NCBI RefSeq assembly: GCF_963662255.1
Contig: NC_085073.1
Location: forward strand, 2,418,001 to 2,482,000
Reading direction: 5' to 3'
DNA: 64,000 nt
Source: Cinclus cinclus
Lineage: Eukaryota; Chordata; Aves; Passeriformes; Cinclidae
In this document: piece by piece, positions 46,991-56,468 of the stretch
Layout of the letters: the number at the start of each line of letters is the position of its first letter
Numbering within the stretch: the stretch's first letter is position 1
Notes under the pieces: generated by a model
What the model saw: the letters and a program-made list of their open reading frames with translations, nothing else
Database searches by the model: none
What the model was told of the DNA's origin: nothing
Position numbers and translations under genes: made by a program

Positions 46991-48780
46991 CTCTCCCCTC
47001 TGCCCCTAGGTGTCAGCAGTGGCTGCACAGCCAATAGAGCCAAATTTTGGGCCATGTCTTTATTGGGGATGCAGCTCCGCAGGCTGCCACACCTGGGCAC
47101 CCACTAAACACCATCACCCACTGCCCAGGTGACTGGTGTCGGTGTGGGAGAGCTGTGACAGGTGACAGGTGATATGATGGGTGATGGCCAGCTGGACGTA
47201 GAGCCTTGTGGGTGTCTCCACATGTGTAGGCACAGAGTGGGCAGTGGTTCAGTGTCCCCATGACCACAGTTTGTCCTCTACCCATGTGCCCAACACCCCT
47301 GGACGAGCCCCTACCCTTCGGTGACATGTCTCCACTGCAGGTGGGTGGTGACAGGGAACGGGAGAGGGAAAACAAAATATACGGGAGCTTTATATATATA
47401 TATTATATATATATATATATACAATATACATATGCTTTCCCACCCCACCTTCATCATCCCAGCATCGGGGAAAGGAGGGAAATAGGGAAATAAACAGAAC
47501 GGAGCTTGCAAACAAAAAGGAGACATGACCTTGCTAAGATCCACTTGGGATTCTGAGCCACTGCACAAGAGGGGAAGGAAAAGGATTTCTCTTACTCCCA
47601 GTGTTTTTCCCTTTGTTCTCTGCCTTCAGCCTGGGCTTTGCAGCTATTTGTGTTGCCCTCGGGGCAGAAAGAGGAGCCCGGGGGTTGTGTTTGTTTTATT
47701 CAGAAATAGCTGCACACATCAGCCCTTTTGCAGGAGCTTTCCCTTTTTAAGGGTAAAAGTCAAAGAGAAGAGTTATGTTTGCTGGAGTCATCATGGTGTG
47801 GAGAACATCCAGCTGCCAGGATGAGGCTGTGGTTGGGAAGGGCTGGCTGTACTCACCTGTGCTGTCGCTGTCCCCTCTACTGTCCCTCTGCTTCTGACTG
47901 GGCTGCTCTCTGAGGGGATCCCCAAAAACCTTGTGAAAATCCCTTGTTTTAACCCAGTTTGCAGTGGAGCTCAACCACTGTCACAGTGTCACTTTGTCAC
48001 ACCATCACACTGTCACACCCTCACACCCCCAGGACAGGGCCAGGCAGGGAAGCCCAGGCTGGGAGACACAACACCCTGAGCTGTGGGAAACATCTACAGA
48101 TGGATTTGGGCCCAAGACTTCATCCTTCCCAACTAAATTTCCAGGGATTTCTCCTGAGGTATCCTGACTTAGTTCAGCCTTAAAAATAGAATTTGGGACA
48201 CGATTGACTTTTTCACTATTCTTCCTGCTGAAGGGAATGCTGAAGGGTTTGGAATTCTCTTATGATCACCTTTAATTAAGAGCATTGCTTTAAAGCTAAT
48301 TGCTGCCATTGATGAGACCTTAATCTTAAAATTCCCAGCTTTTGTCTTTCTTGGCCTTTGCAGATCAGATTTTTTTTTTTTTAATAAATTACGCCACCTC
48401 CTGTTTTCCCTGTTGCACTTATGCAGGCAACATTCCCAGGGAAGGAATTTTCCCACTCCAGCTGCATATCCAGCTGCTGACAGTGAGCATCCCTAAGGAA
48501 TGCTGTGCCTTGGGAGAGCTGCTGAGCCCCAGTGTCAGTGGGAAAACACAATCCCAACCATCACATCCCCAATGAACCTGGGTCTGAGCTGCTTTTTGTT
48601 TTTTCCCCATGGCAGTGCTTCCAAGAGCTTTCCCCCCCCATTCCTGGCACTCAGAGCATTCCATGGGTTTCACATCCCAGCGAGGTTTAAAGAGGTTGTA
48701 CTTGGTTATGTTAATTATGATTTTTGTGTAAATTGATCTGAAGGAAGAACCATGAAATCGGGACCGTTCAGCCTCTAAGG
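46991..48780. other. Intergenic sequence with microsatellites
   Basis: No gene was recognised. It holds a minus-strand AATAAA at 47057-47062 (see findings), an imperfect (TA)n at 47391-47432 and a short TCACAC-rich repeat at 47979-48030. Open frames here lack any known motif. Confidence 0.4.
47391..47432. repeat. Imperfect (TA)n microsatellite
   Basis: Alternating TA with two interruptions (TATTATA and ATACAATA). Confidence 0.85.
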
Positions 48781-48784
48781 GTCC

Positions 48785-49470
48785 AGCCAGTGTTGCCATG
48801 TCATCCCATGACAGGATGTCCATTTTGGAGTGCTCGTTCTGGGGTGTCCCATGCCTGGATGCCCATATTGGGGTGCCTTTGTTGGAGTGTCCTTGCCAGG
48901 AATCCCATGCTAGGATGTTCTTTTTGCGGTATCCCATGTTGGGGTGTCTTCTATGGGACATCCAGGATGGGATGACTGTGCCACGGTGTCCTGTCCCCAG
49001 GTGACAATACTGGGGTACCCATTTTGGGATGCCCATTTTGGGGTGCTTGCATTGGGGCATCCCATGCGTGGGCGCCCATATTGGGATGCCTGTGTCAGAA
49101 TGCCTTTTTTGGGGTGTCCCGTGTTGGGTTGTCCTTGATGCTCAGGATAGCATGAGTGTGTCAGGGTGTCCTGCCTCCTGGTGACAACAGTGGAATGCCC
49201 ATATTGGGGAACCCCGATATTGCAGTCCCCATGCCAAGGTGTCCGCGACAGGATGCCCATTTTGGGGTGCCAGTTTTGAGGTGCATCATGCTGGGGTGCC
49301 CCATGCCCCAGTGTCCATATTGGCGTGCTCATATTGAGGTGCCTCTGTTGGAATGTCTTTACCGGGATGCCCGTGGTGGGCTGTGCCTATTGGGATGCCC
49401 ATATCCAGCTACCCCATGCCGGGGTGCCCTTTTTGGGATCACCCTATCGGGTGCCCTGTCCTCGGGTGCC
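48785..49470. repeat. Nested minisatellite, about 18-bp unit with about 180-bp higher-order repeat
   Basis: The word TTGGGGTGCCCAT and variants (TTGGGATGCC, ATATTGGGGTGCC) recur about every 18 bases for nearly 700 bases. A longer block, CAGGATGGGATGACTGTGCC...GTGTCCTG...GGTGACAATACTGG at 48966, returns diverged at about 49146, 180 bases on. The array keeps frames open on both strands (for example 48910-49332 minus), which are repeat artefacts. Confidence 0.7.
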
Positions 49471-50110
49471 GCTGTCGCGACGTCCGCGTTGCCCCGGCAC
49501 AGACCCCGCTCCGCCTGTCCCGGCTCGTCCCCGCGAGGTGGCGCCTGCGGCCCGGCAGAACCGGGGGGACACGGCGGGACACTCGTGGGGACCTGTATCG
49601 GGGGCAGGGACGCCCCGCCTTTGGGGGGACGGGGGCGATGGATGCCCCATTTTTGGGTGATGGGTGAATGGGGGCGATGTGTTCCCGTTTGGGTGCCGGG
49701 TGCCCCCTGCGTGGGGCTGGGGTGATGTGTCAATTCTGTCTGTTTGAGAGTGATGGGTGATCTTTGAATGGAGGTGACGGGTGCTCACATTTGGATTATG
49801 GGTGACCCAAACATGGTCCCACCCCCGCATTAGGGTGTGGGTGACGGCTGAGCTGAGGGGTGGGGGCAGCCGGTGTCCCCGCGGGCCAGGCACGGGGTGG
49901 GACACGTGGCCAGCCGGCGCTGCGGGGACAAGGGACCCATTCAGGAGGCTCCGTGTGCCGTGGCTGCCTTCGGGCGCTCCGGGTCCCGGGCGGCTGACTT
50001 GGGTCTGACACCGCTGCACGTGCGGCTGGCACGGTCCCCTCGCCCCCACCCAGCCAGAGCCTTTGTCCCCTCGCATCCCCTGCTGAAACAGGGGCGCGGG
50101 GTTGGACACA
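49440..50110. promoter_or_regulatory. Isolated CpG-rich island in intergenic region
   Basis: GC- and CpG-rich between two tandem-repeat regions, followed at 49650-49830 by GGGTGATGGGTGAATGGGGG-like short repeats. No coding start with a known product was seen. It contains the CTCF-like site listed next. Confidence 0.4.
49531..49544 (+). promoter_or_regulatory. Candidate CTCF binding site
   Basis: CCGCGAGGTGGCGC fits the CTCF core CCGCGNGGNGGC exactly. It lies between the two divergent genes. This is a motif match only. Confidence 0.45.
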
Positions 50111-52107
50111 GCAGGGATGGAGCTGTCATGGAGCGGGGATGCAGCCTGAGAGTTAAACGCCCGCCTCGTGCTCACAAATTCCACATCTAATAAAATGCTT
50201 GGAATCCGTCCCAAAAGGTGCCACATTGGGAGGTCAGGCAGGGTGGAGGCTGGGAAGAGCTGGGCACTGCGCTCCCTCTGCTTGTGAGATGGAGCCAGGA
50301 TGTGCCCAGCCCTGGCTGCCCCCAAACAGGGCGCAAAAAGGGTGAGAGAGGTAGGAGGCAGCAGCAGGGACACCCCAGCCCGCCCATGGGAGCTGGTTTG
50401 GTCTCTCCGTCCCCTCCTCCAGGAGCCAGGGCAGGGCAGAGGCTCCCTGGACGGCACCAGGGGCTCTCCACAAGCTCTCCGGCAGTGTGGGGTTTGACAC
50501 AGCCGGGGCTGCACCACTGAGCGGTTCAAGCTCCAGCCGAGCCTCAAACGACTAAATTGAGTTTGTTTTCCCCTGGCAAAGCAGAGCTGATGGCAATCCC
50601 CAAGGGCTGGGTGGGAGAGAACCATTGTGTTCCAGTGAAAACATTCCTGGTAACTTCCCTGGGGTTCAGCAGGTGAGTCCTCTTCCATCAGCTGTTCCTG
50701 GCACAGGCAGTGTCCCTGGATTTGTCCATCTCGTTCCTTGCTGAATCTGGAGCTCCGGTTCCTTATGTACAGTGCTCCCAGTACTGGCTCAAACCCAGTT
50801 TGAGACCCGTTCCAGGACCAAAAGGAGAACACTGACAACCACAAGTGGCTTTAACCTGCCTGGACCTCTGCTGGCACCAGCACGGCTTTGATGCCTCACC
50901 CACCTCAGGTCCTCAATATCAACAGGACTCCCAGTGCAGAGGAAACTTGCATCATTTTGTTTTTGTGGCAACTGCAGCCAGAGCATCCCTGGAGAGATTT
51001 GGCCCAGAGTTGGCAGGACAGATGGAAAGGACAGATGTTGCTCCATCATGTGGGAGCAAACTCCCTGGTGCCATGCAGGATTGACCCCAAGAAATTAAAG
51101 TGGGGCTCAGAAAATTGCACATGGGGCATTGTGCATGAGTGAAAGGGAAGTTGTATACAGCCAGCAGAGCAGGGTGTTGGAGCAGGGAGCTGACTCCATC
51201 CCTGGGGCTATGGACCACCAGCATCCTGCCCTGCCACTACAGGGGCTCCAGTTGGGATATTTAATCTGATGGGAACAAACTTGCCTGCATTAACCCGCCT
51301 CATGATCCAGCTTGTTATTGTCACCTAAATTGGGTCAATACTGAAGATGAGCTGTTGCTGGAAGGCAGGTTGCACATCAGAGGAGCTGATGTGCTCCTCA
51401 AGCCCCTGTGCCAAGCATTGGCCCTGCCCAAGGGTCAATGGACTCGTGAACACAATAGAAGCCAACCCCACAACCGAAGTGGAGTAAACCCAGTGTGGGG
51501 TGAGCCCCAGAGGTGCCTTTGCACATGTTTTGTGCACGGAGTGTCAGAACACTGCTTGTACACAGTGTCCTTGGTGCATTAAGGCCCTCCCTGTGTCCTC
51601 CCACACCTGCACAATTGGGACTCCTATTTCAGGGGATCCCTGACTGGGGCTGTATGGGAACAAAGGTGGGGTGTGGGAGCAACGGGGCCGGAGGGGCTGT
51701 GCCAGCTGCCTGTGGGCACCAGCTTCCCACTGTACACTCTTGCCAGGGAAAAATCTCTTTTCTAGTGCTACAGGAGTGGAGTTGTGTGCACAGAGCTGTG
51801 CAGAGCTTCCCCATTTCTCCCTATCCAAACTGCTTCATCTGGTGGTGGCAAAAAAAAAAAATCAGCTCTGAATTGTGCTAGCATGGAGCCAGGAGCTGCA
51901 GCTGGGAAGGAGATGGGAACCTCTTCCCCCCACAAACCTCTGCACCAGAAAAATCCAGCTGCTGCCAATTTAGAAGTGGATTCTTGATTCTCTGGAAGGG
52001 TCAATGCTGCAGGTCACTGTCTGATGTCCCTGGGAAAGCATCGGCCCCTGGCAGCACCCAGCGTGTCCTGGTGCAGCACAGAGAGGAGCTGCAGGAGAGC
52101 ACAGGGT
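50111..52107. other. Intergenic sequence, no gene recognised
   Basis: Moderately GC-rich unique-looking sequence. A 466-codon minus frame spans 49444-50844 but has no domain and its end runs through tandem repeat; see findings. Nothing else was recognised. Confidence 0.35.
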
Positions 52108-52365
52108 GAGTGGGCAGAGAACCAGGGAATGATTCTTAAAGCCACCCATGCCACAGGCAGGGACACCTCCCAGCATCCCAGGCTGCTCCGAGCCCCATCC
52201 AGCCTGGCCTTGGACACTTCCAGGGATCCAGGGGAAACCTCTCTGCTCTGGACAACCTGTGCCAGGGCCTCACCACCCTCACAGGGAGGAATTATTTCCC
52301 AAAATCCCATCTAACCCTGCCCTCTGGCAGTGGAAGCCATTCCCTGTGTCCTGTTACTACATGCT
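52108..52365 (-). mobile_element. CR1 LINE 3' fragment, minus strand
   Basis: Contains CATCCAGCCTGGCCTTGGAC ACTTCCAGGGATCCAGGGGA, then CCTGTGCCAGGGCCTCACCA and CCCTCACAGGGAGGAATTAT, all standard reversed CR1 3'-region blocks, followed by GTGGAAGCCATTCCCTGTGT. Confidence 0.88.
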
Positions 52366-54025
52366 CTGGTCAGAAGTCCCTCCCAAGATTTCTTATAGAA
52401 CCCCAAGACATGCAAAAAAGCAAAAATCCAGAGCTGTCTAAAGGGACAGAGTGGCTCCCATGTCTTGGGGATTCTTATATCTCTCAAGGGCCAGTTCAGC
52501 TCACTGAACCAGCAGAAACCAAGGCACTGCCCTTCCTTGCTTCCTTCTCTTCTTCCAGATGGAAAACTCAGAGAAATCAGTGAAAGGATGTCCTGATTCA
52601 GGCAGGTGCTTCAAAAATGACCCACTCCCCACTACCTGCCAGGAGACATCAGTTCCAGCATTCAACTCTTGCATGGTGGCCAGATGGTTTGGATTCATCT
52701 GGGAAATCCTGAAAGCTTCCATTACTCTTTATTAGCAGCCCAGGAGCCTGCTTGGGCCACACAAGGACTTGGACGACAAACTGATTAAAGACCAACCTAA
52801 CGAACTCAAAGAGAATTCTTTAAATGGAGCCCGCTGTGCCTTGGAGAACTCCTGCCATGTCTATTTATTTAAATTTAATGGAATTTTTGTGGTAAGCTAA
52901 TTAAAAATGAATTGATTATTTAAGAGGCAGTCAGAGCAGTTTAAGCACTGCTGACTTGATGATTTTAGTGTTTTCCTTAGAAAAGTGTTCCTAGCTATGG
53001 AGCTTTCTGCACGTACAGACATTTAAGGGGGAGAAAAAGGATACAAAGAGGGGAGTGGATACTTGAGTTTAGAGTGGTTCCTGGTTAAGGGAGCAGCCAT
53101 GGCCACAGCAGCAGGGGCACATCCCAGCCCCCATCACAGAGCTGTGCAGCTGCCCCCAGTAAACCGCTCCTGTCTGTGCTGAAAGCAGAGACCTGTCAGG
53201 AAATCCAGGTGTTAAATAATGTACAGAATCCCTCTGCAGGGAATGTCCCGCTCTGACACTCGTAGGCTCTGGATGCATTTCAGGCACGGTGCATTCCCTG
53301 CCTTCCTGTGGAGCACAGGGCCACAGGCAGTGACCCCAACCACAATGCCAGTTTTCAGCCCAAACACTGGATGTCTCCATGCCACATCTCAATCCCAAAG
53401 GATTTGCAGAGGTTCACTGAATGCAGGAGGCTTTGCCTGGCCCTAGAGCCACATCCCAGAGCAGGAGCAGAGTGGATGTGATGGCACCAACACAGAGGCA
53501 CCAAAGTTGAGTTCCATGGCCCCCAGCTTCCCCAGCATGGCTGAGCCACATCCTCTCCAACAGAATAAAAGAATGATGGGATTAATAAACTGGGGACAAC
53601 AGCCAGGAGAGCCAGATGGCAAAAGCATCCTGTCCCAAGCTATGTTTACTTGTCTTTGGCTGAGAAAGTGAGGAACCACAGGGGGGAAAGTTCCCAGCCC
53701 ACATTGGCATCGCAGGGCAGCAGTTCCCAGCACCACTTCCACCACCAGTTTGATGGGGAAGGACTGGTTTTCCTTCCAGGTACCATTTGGCTCTGCCGGA
53801 CCTGGCTGTAGGTCAGAGCCTGGGCTCACCCATGCCCAGCTGGGCTATGGGTACTTGTCCTGCAGGGATGCTCATCCCCAGCATACACTGGCTCCCAGCT
53901 GCTCTTCCAGCCCTCGGATGGAGCATGGCACCTGGCACAGTGTCACTGTCCCCTGGCCTCCTCTGGCAGTGCAGGGCGAGCAGCTGCGACAGGGAGGGGG
54001 TGGGTGCTGTGCTGGTGCTGGGTGC
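52366..54025. other. Intergenic sequence, no gene recognised
   Basis: Contains an AT-richer stretch at about 52830-53050 and otherwise unremarkable unique sequence. I saw no exon, RNA gene or mobile element I could support. Confidence 0.35.
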
Positions 54026-54029
54026 TCTT

Positions 54030-54260
54030 CCCTCGGAGTGCAGGGCAGGGTGCCAAAGTCCCCAAATGTTCCCAGAACCCAGGGCAGGCACACAGATACC
54101 CTCAGGTCCCAGGACAGGGTGGCAGAGCCTCCAAAAATGTCTCAGTAACCCATGGCAGGGTGGTAGAGCAGGATCATGGGACACTGAGATATCCCCATGC
54201 CCCAGAACAGGGTGGCAGGGCCCCCAGATGTCCCTGTACCCCAGGACATGTGCATATCTC
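54030..54260. repeat. Degenerate minisatellite, about 55-60 bp unit
   Basis: Recurring phrase CCCAGGACAGGGTGGCAGAG followed by CCTCCAAAAATGTC or CCCCCAGATGTCC, four imperfect copies. Confidence 0.6.
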
Positions 54261-54294
54261 TAGAAGAGGGGAATTATAACTGGAAAGACTGTGG

Positions 54295-54470
54295 AGGAGG
54301 AAGTTCTGGCCTGAATTTATTGCCCAGCTGGGCACCTATAGACATACAAACGGTGTCACCTAGCTCTGCGAGCACCTATAGACATGCAAAATGCTGTCAC
54401 TGAGCCCATCACGGGCCATTATGGATATGCAGGACGGTGTCACCGCTCCCAGCCCCCACCCAAGGACACT
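54295..54470. repeat. Short minisatellite, about 50 bp unit, three copies
   Basis: GCACCTATAGACATACAAAC and GGTGTCACC recur as GCACCTATAGACATGCAAAA and TGCTGTCACTG, then as a more diverged third copy ending GACGGTGTCACCGC. Confidence 0.6.
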
Positions 54471-54829
54471 TCCAGGTTCTGTCACTGCCCGACTGGGGTG
54501 CACTAAGTCCTACTCCCACGTTACACCGTGTTGTAAGGCTGTAGGTTCCGACGCTGCTCTCGGCACCCAGTGCTTGGTGTCTGTGGCTGATGGAGCCCGT
54601 GCCCATGTCCCTCCATCCCCCGTCCCGCTGTCCTGTTGTCCCCGCTGGACACCGCTGCACACAAGGGCTCAGCTGTGCTCCCCCATGGCAATAAAACTCC
54701 TCCCTGGAGCTGTGTGGAGCCCCTTGCACAGCCTGGCATGCACAATGTGTGTGTCTCTGTGTCCCCCCGTGTGACACAGCCCCCCATGACAGTGACTGTG
54801 ACCTGTGATGCCAGGTGAAGCTCACACGT

Positions 54830-55735
54830 CACTTGTGTGCAGACTTTGCACCAGGAGCCACATGGGCTTGGTCCAGTGAGCATATGAGCATAGTCTGGCC
54901 TCACACGAGTGTGCCAGCCCTGTGCCATCAAAGTGTGCCAGCCCTGTGCCATCATATATGTGACAGCTTTGCACCACCACACGGTAGCCCAGCCCTGCAA
55001 GGCTACATGAATGTCCCATGCCAGCCTGGTGCTGTCATGTAGAGGGTCCCACCTTTGCCTTGCCACACGTTTGTGGCACCACCGGGTTCCATAAGCCACC
55101 CTTGCTGTGTCGTAACAGGGTTCCAGCCTGGCATCTCCCTGAGTGCCTTGTGCCAGCCCCACGCTATCACATGGAGGGTCCCAGCCTTGTGCTGTCACCT
55201 GGGTGCTCCACCCTTACACAGACCCTGAGTGCCATGGCCACCCTTGCCCTGTCATACTTGTGAAGATATGGCCTGTCTTATTCCCATGTGCCACCCTTGG
55301 CCTTGTCACATGTGTCACACTACAATACCTCCTGGTCCCATGTGCCAACCTCACCTTGTCACTCACATGTGACAATGTGGTTAGTCCCTTCCTGTGCCCA
55401 TGTGCCACCTTCACCCCAACACATGCATGTGACACTGCAGCCCATCCTGCTCTTGTATGCCCATGTACCACCCTGGCCCTGTCACACGCACGTCACACTG
55501 CAGCCCGTCCTGCCATCGCACCCTGGGTGCCACCCCTGTGTCACATGTGTGCGACACCGCAGCCCGTCCTGCTCTGGTGTGCCAGGTGCCACCCTCGACC
55601 TTGTCACACGCGTGTCACACCGCAGCCCGTCCTGCTCTGGTGTGCCAGGTGCCACCCTCGACCTTGTCACACGCGTGTCACACCGCAGCCCGTCCTGCTC
55701 TGGTGTCCCAGGTGCCACCCCCGTGGCACGCGATC
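54830..55735. repeat. Minisatellite with 56-63 bp unit abutting the DOT1L CpG island
   Basis: Copies are diverged at the left and homogenise to the right. The units starting at 55561 and 55624 are identical 63-mers, and a third starts at 55687. Each late unit contains CAGCCCGTCCTGCTCTGGTG and ends with CACACGCGTGTCAC, which includes the palindrome ACACGCGTGT. Since 63 is a multiple of three, the array keeps a long frame open (55143 to 56687) that I regard as an artefact. Confidence 0.8.
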
Positions 55736-55803
55736 CCCGCCCGCATCCCGCGCGCGGAGGGGAGGCCGCGGGAGCGCGCGCGGTGCGGGGGCAGCTGAGG
55801 ACA

Positions 55804-55894
55804 GGGGGGAGGGCGGGAGGGAGGGGAGGGGAGGGGAGGGGAGGGGAGGGAAGGGAAGGGAAGGGAAGGGACGGGGGGAGGGACCGCGGGGCCG
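55804..55894 (+). repeat. GGGGA/GGGAA tract, quadruplex-prone
   Basis: At least 14 G-runs of three or more in about 90 bases, in regular 5-base GGGGA and then GGGAA units. It lies about 110-190 bases before the YY1 element. Confidence 0.85.
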
Positions 55895-55998
55895 CGCCCG
55901 CCCCTCTCCCCGCCCGCCCCCTCCCCGCGTCTGTCGCGTCGCTCGGGCCCGGCCCGGCCCGGCCCCGGCGCCTCATTGTGCTTCGCCTCACGCCGGCC

Positions 55999-56010
55999 CA
56001 AGATGGCGGC
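55999..56010 (+). promoter_or_regulatory. YY1-type core-promoter element of DOT1L
   Basis: CAAGATGGCGGC, the canonical YY1 motif, which typically sits just downstream of the start site in TATA-less promoters. Its ATG also starts the first upstream ORF. Confidence 0.7.
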
Positions 56011-56047
56011 GGCGCCCGAGAGCCCCGCGAGCCGCCAACGACAATAG
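56003..56047 (+). CDS. Upstream ORF 1 in the DOT1L leader (14 codons)
   Basis: ATG inside the YY1 element reads MAAAPESPASRQRQ and then TAG. The context AAGATGG (A at -3, G at +4) is strong. It exists in the mRNA only if transcription starts upstream of 56003, which is not known. Confidence 0.35.
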   Translation: MAAAPESPASRQRQ

Positions 56048-56184
56048 AGGGAGGGACGGGACCCGCCGCCCCCCCGGCACCGGCCGCCCCTCCCCGCCGC
56101 TCCCGCCGCCCCCCGCCCGCCGCACCGCGCCCACGCCCCCGGCCCGGCCCGGCCGCCGCACCCCGCCCCGGCCGGCCCCTCTAG

Positions 56185-56400
<216 letters not shown>

Positions 56401-56450
56401 TGACCCTTCCCGGGATCCATCGGGATGATCGCCCCCCGTGCGGGAACAAC

Positions 56451-56468
56451 CCCCCCCCCCCCCCCCCC
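56451..56468. repeat. C18 homopolymer
   Basis: Uninterrupted run of 18 C, about 145 bases into DOT1L intron 1. The length may be uncertain because such runs are hard to sequence. Confidence 0.85.

Noticed and set aside
48419..49332. 213- and 140-codon minus-strand frames with repeated HPKMGI-like peptides
   Set aside because: The peptides only mirror the 18-bp minisatellite; there is no start context or conservation to support a gene.
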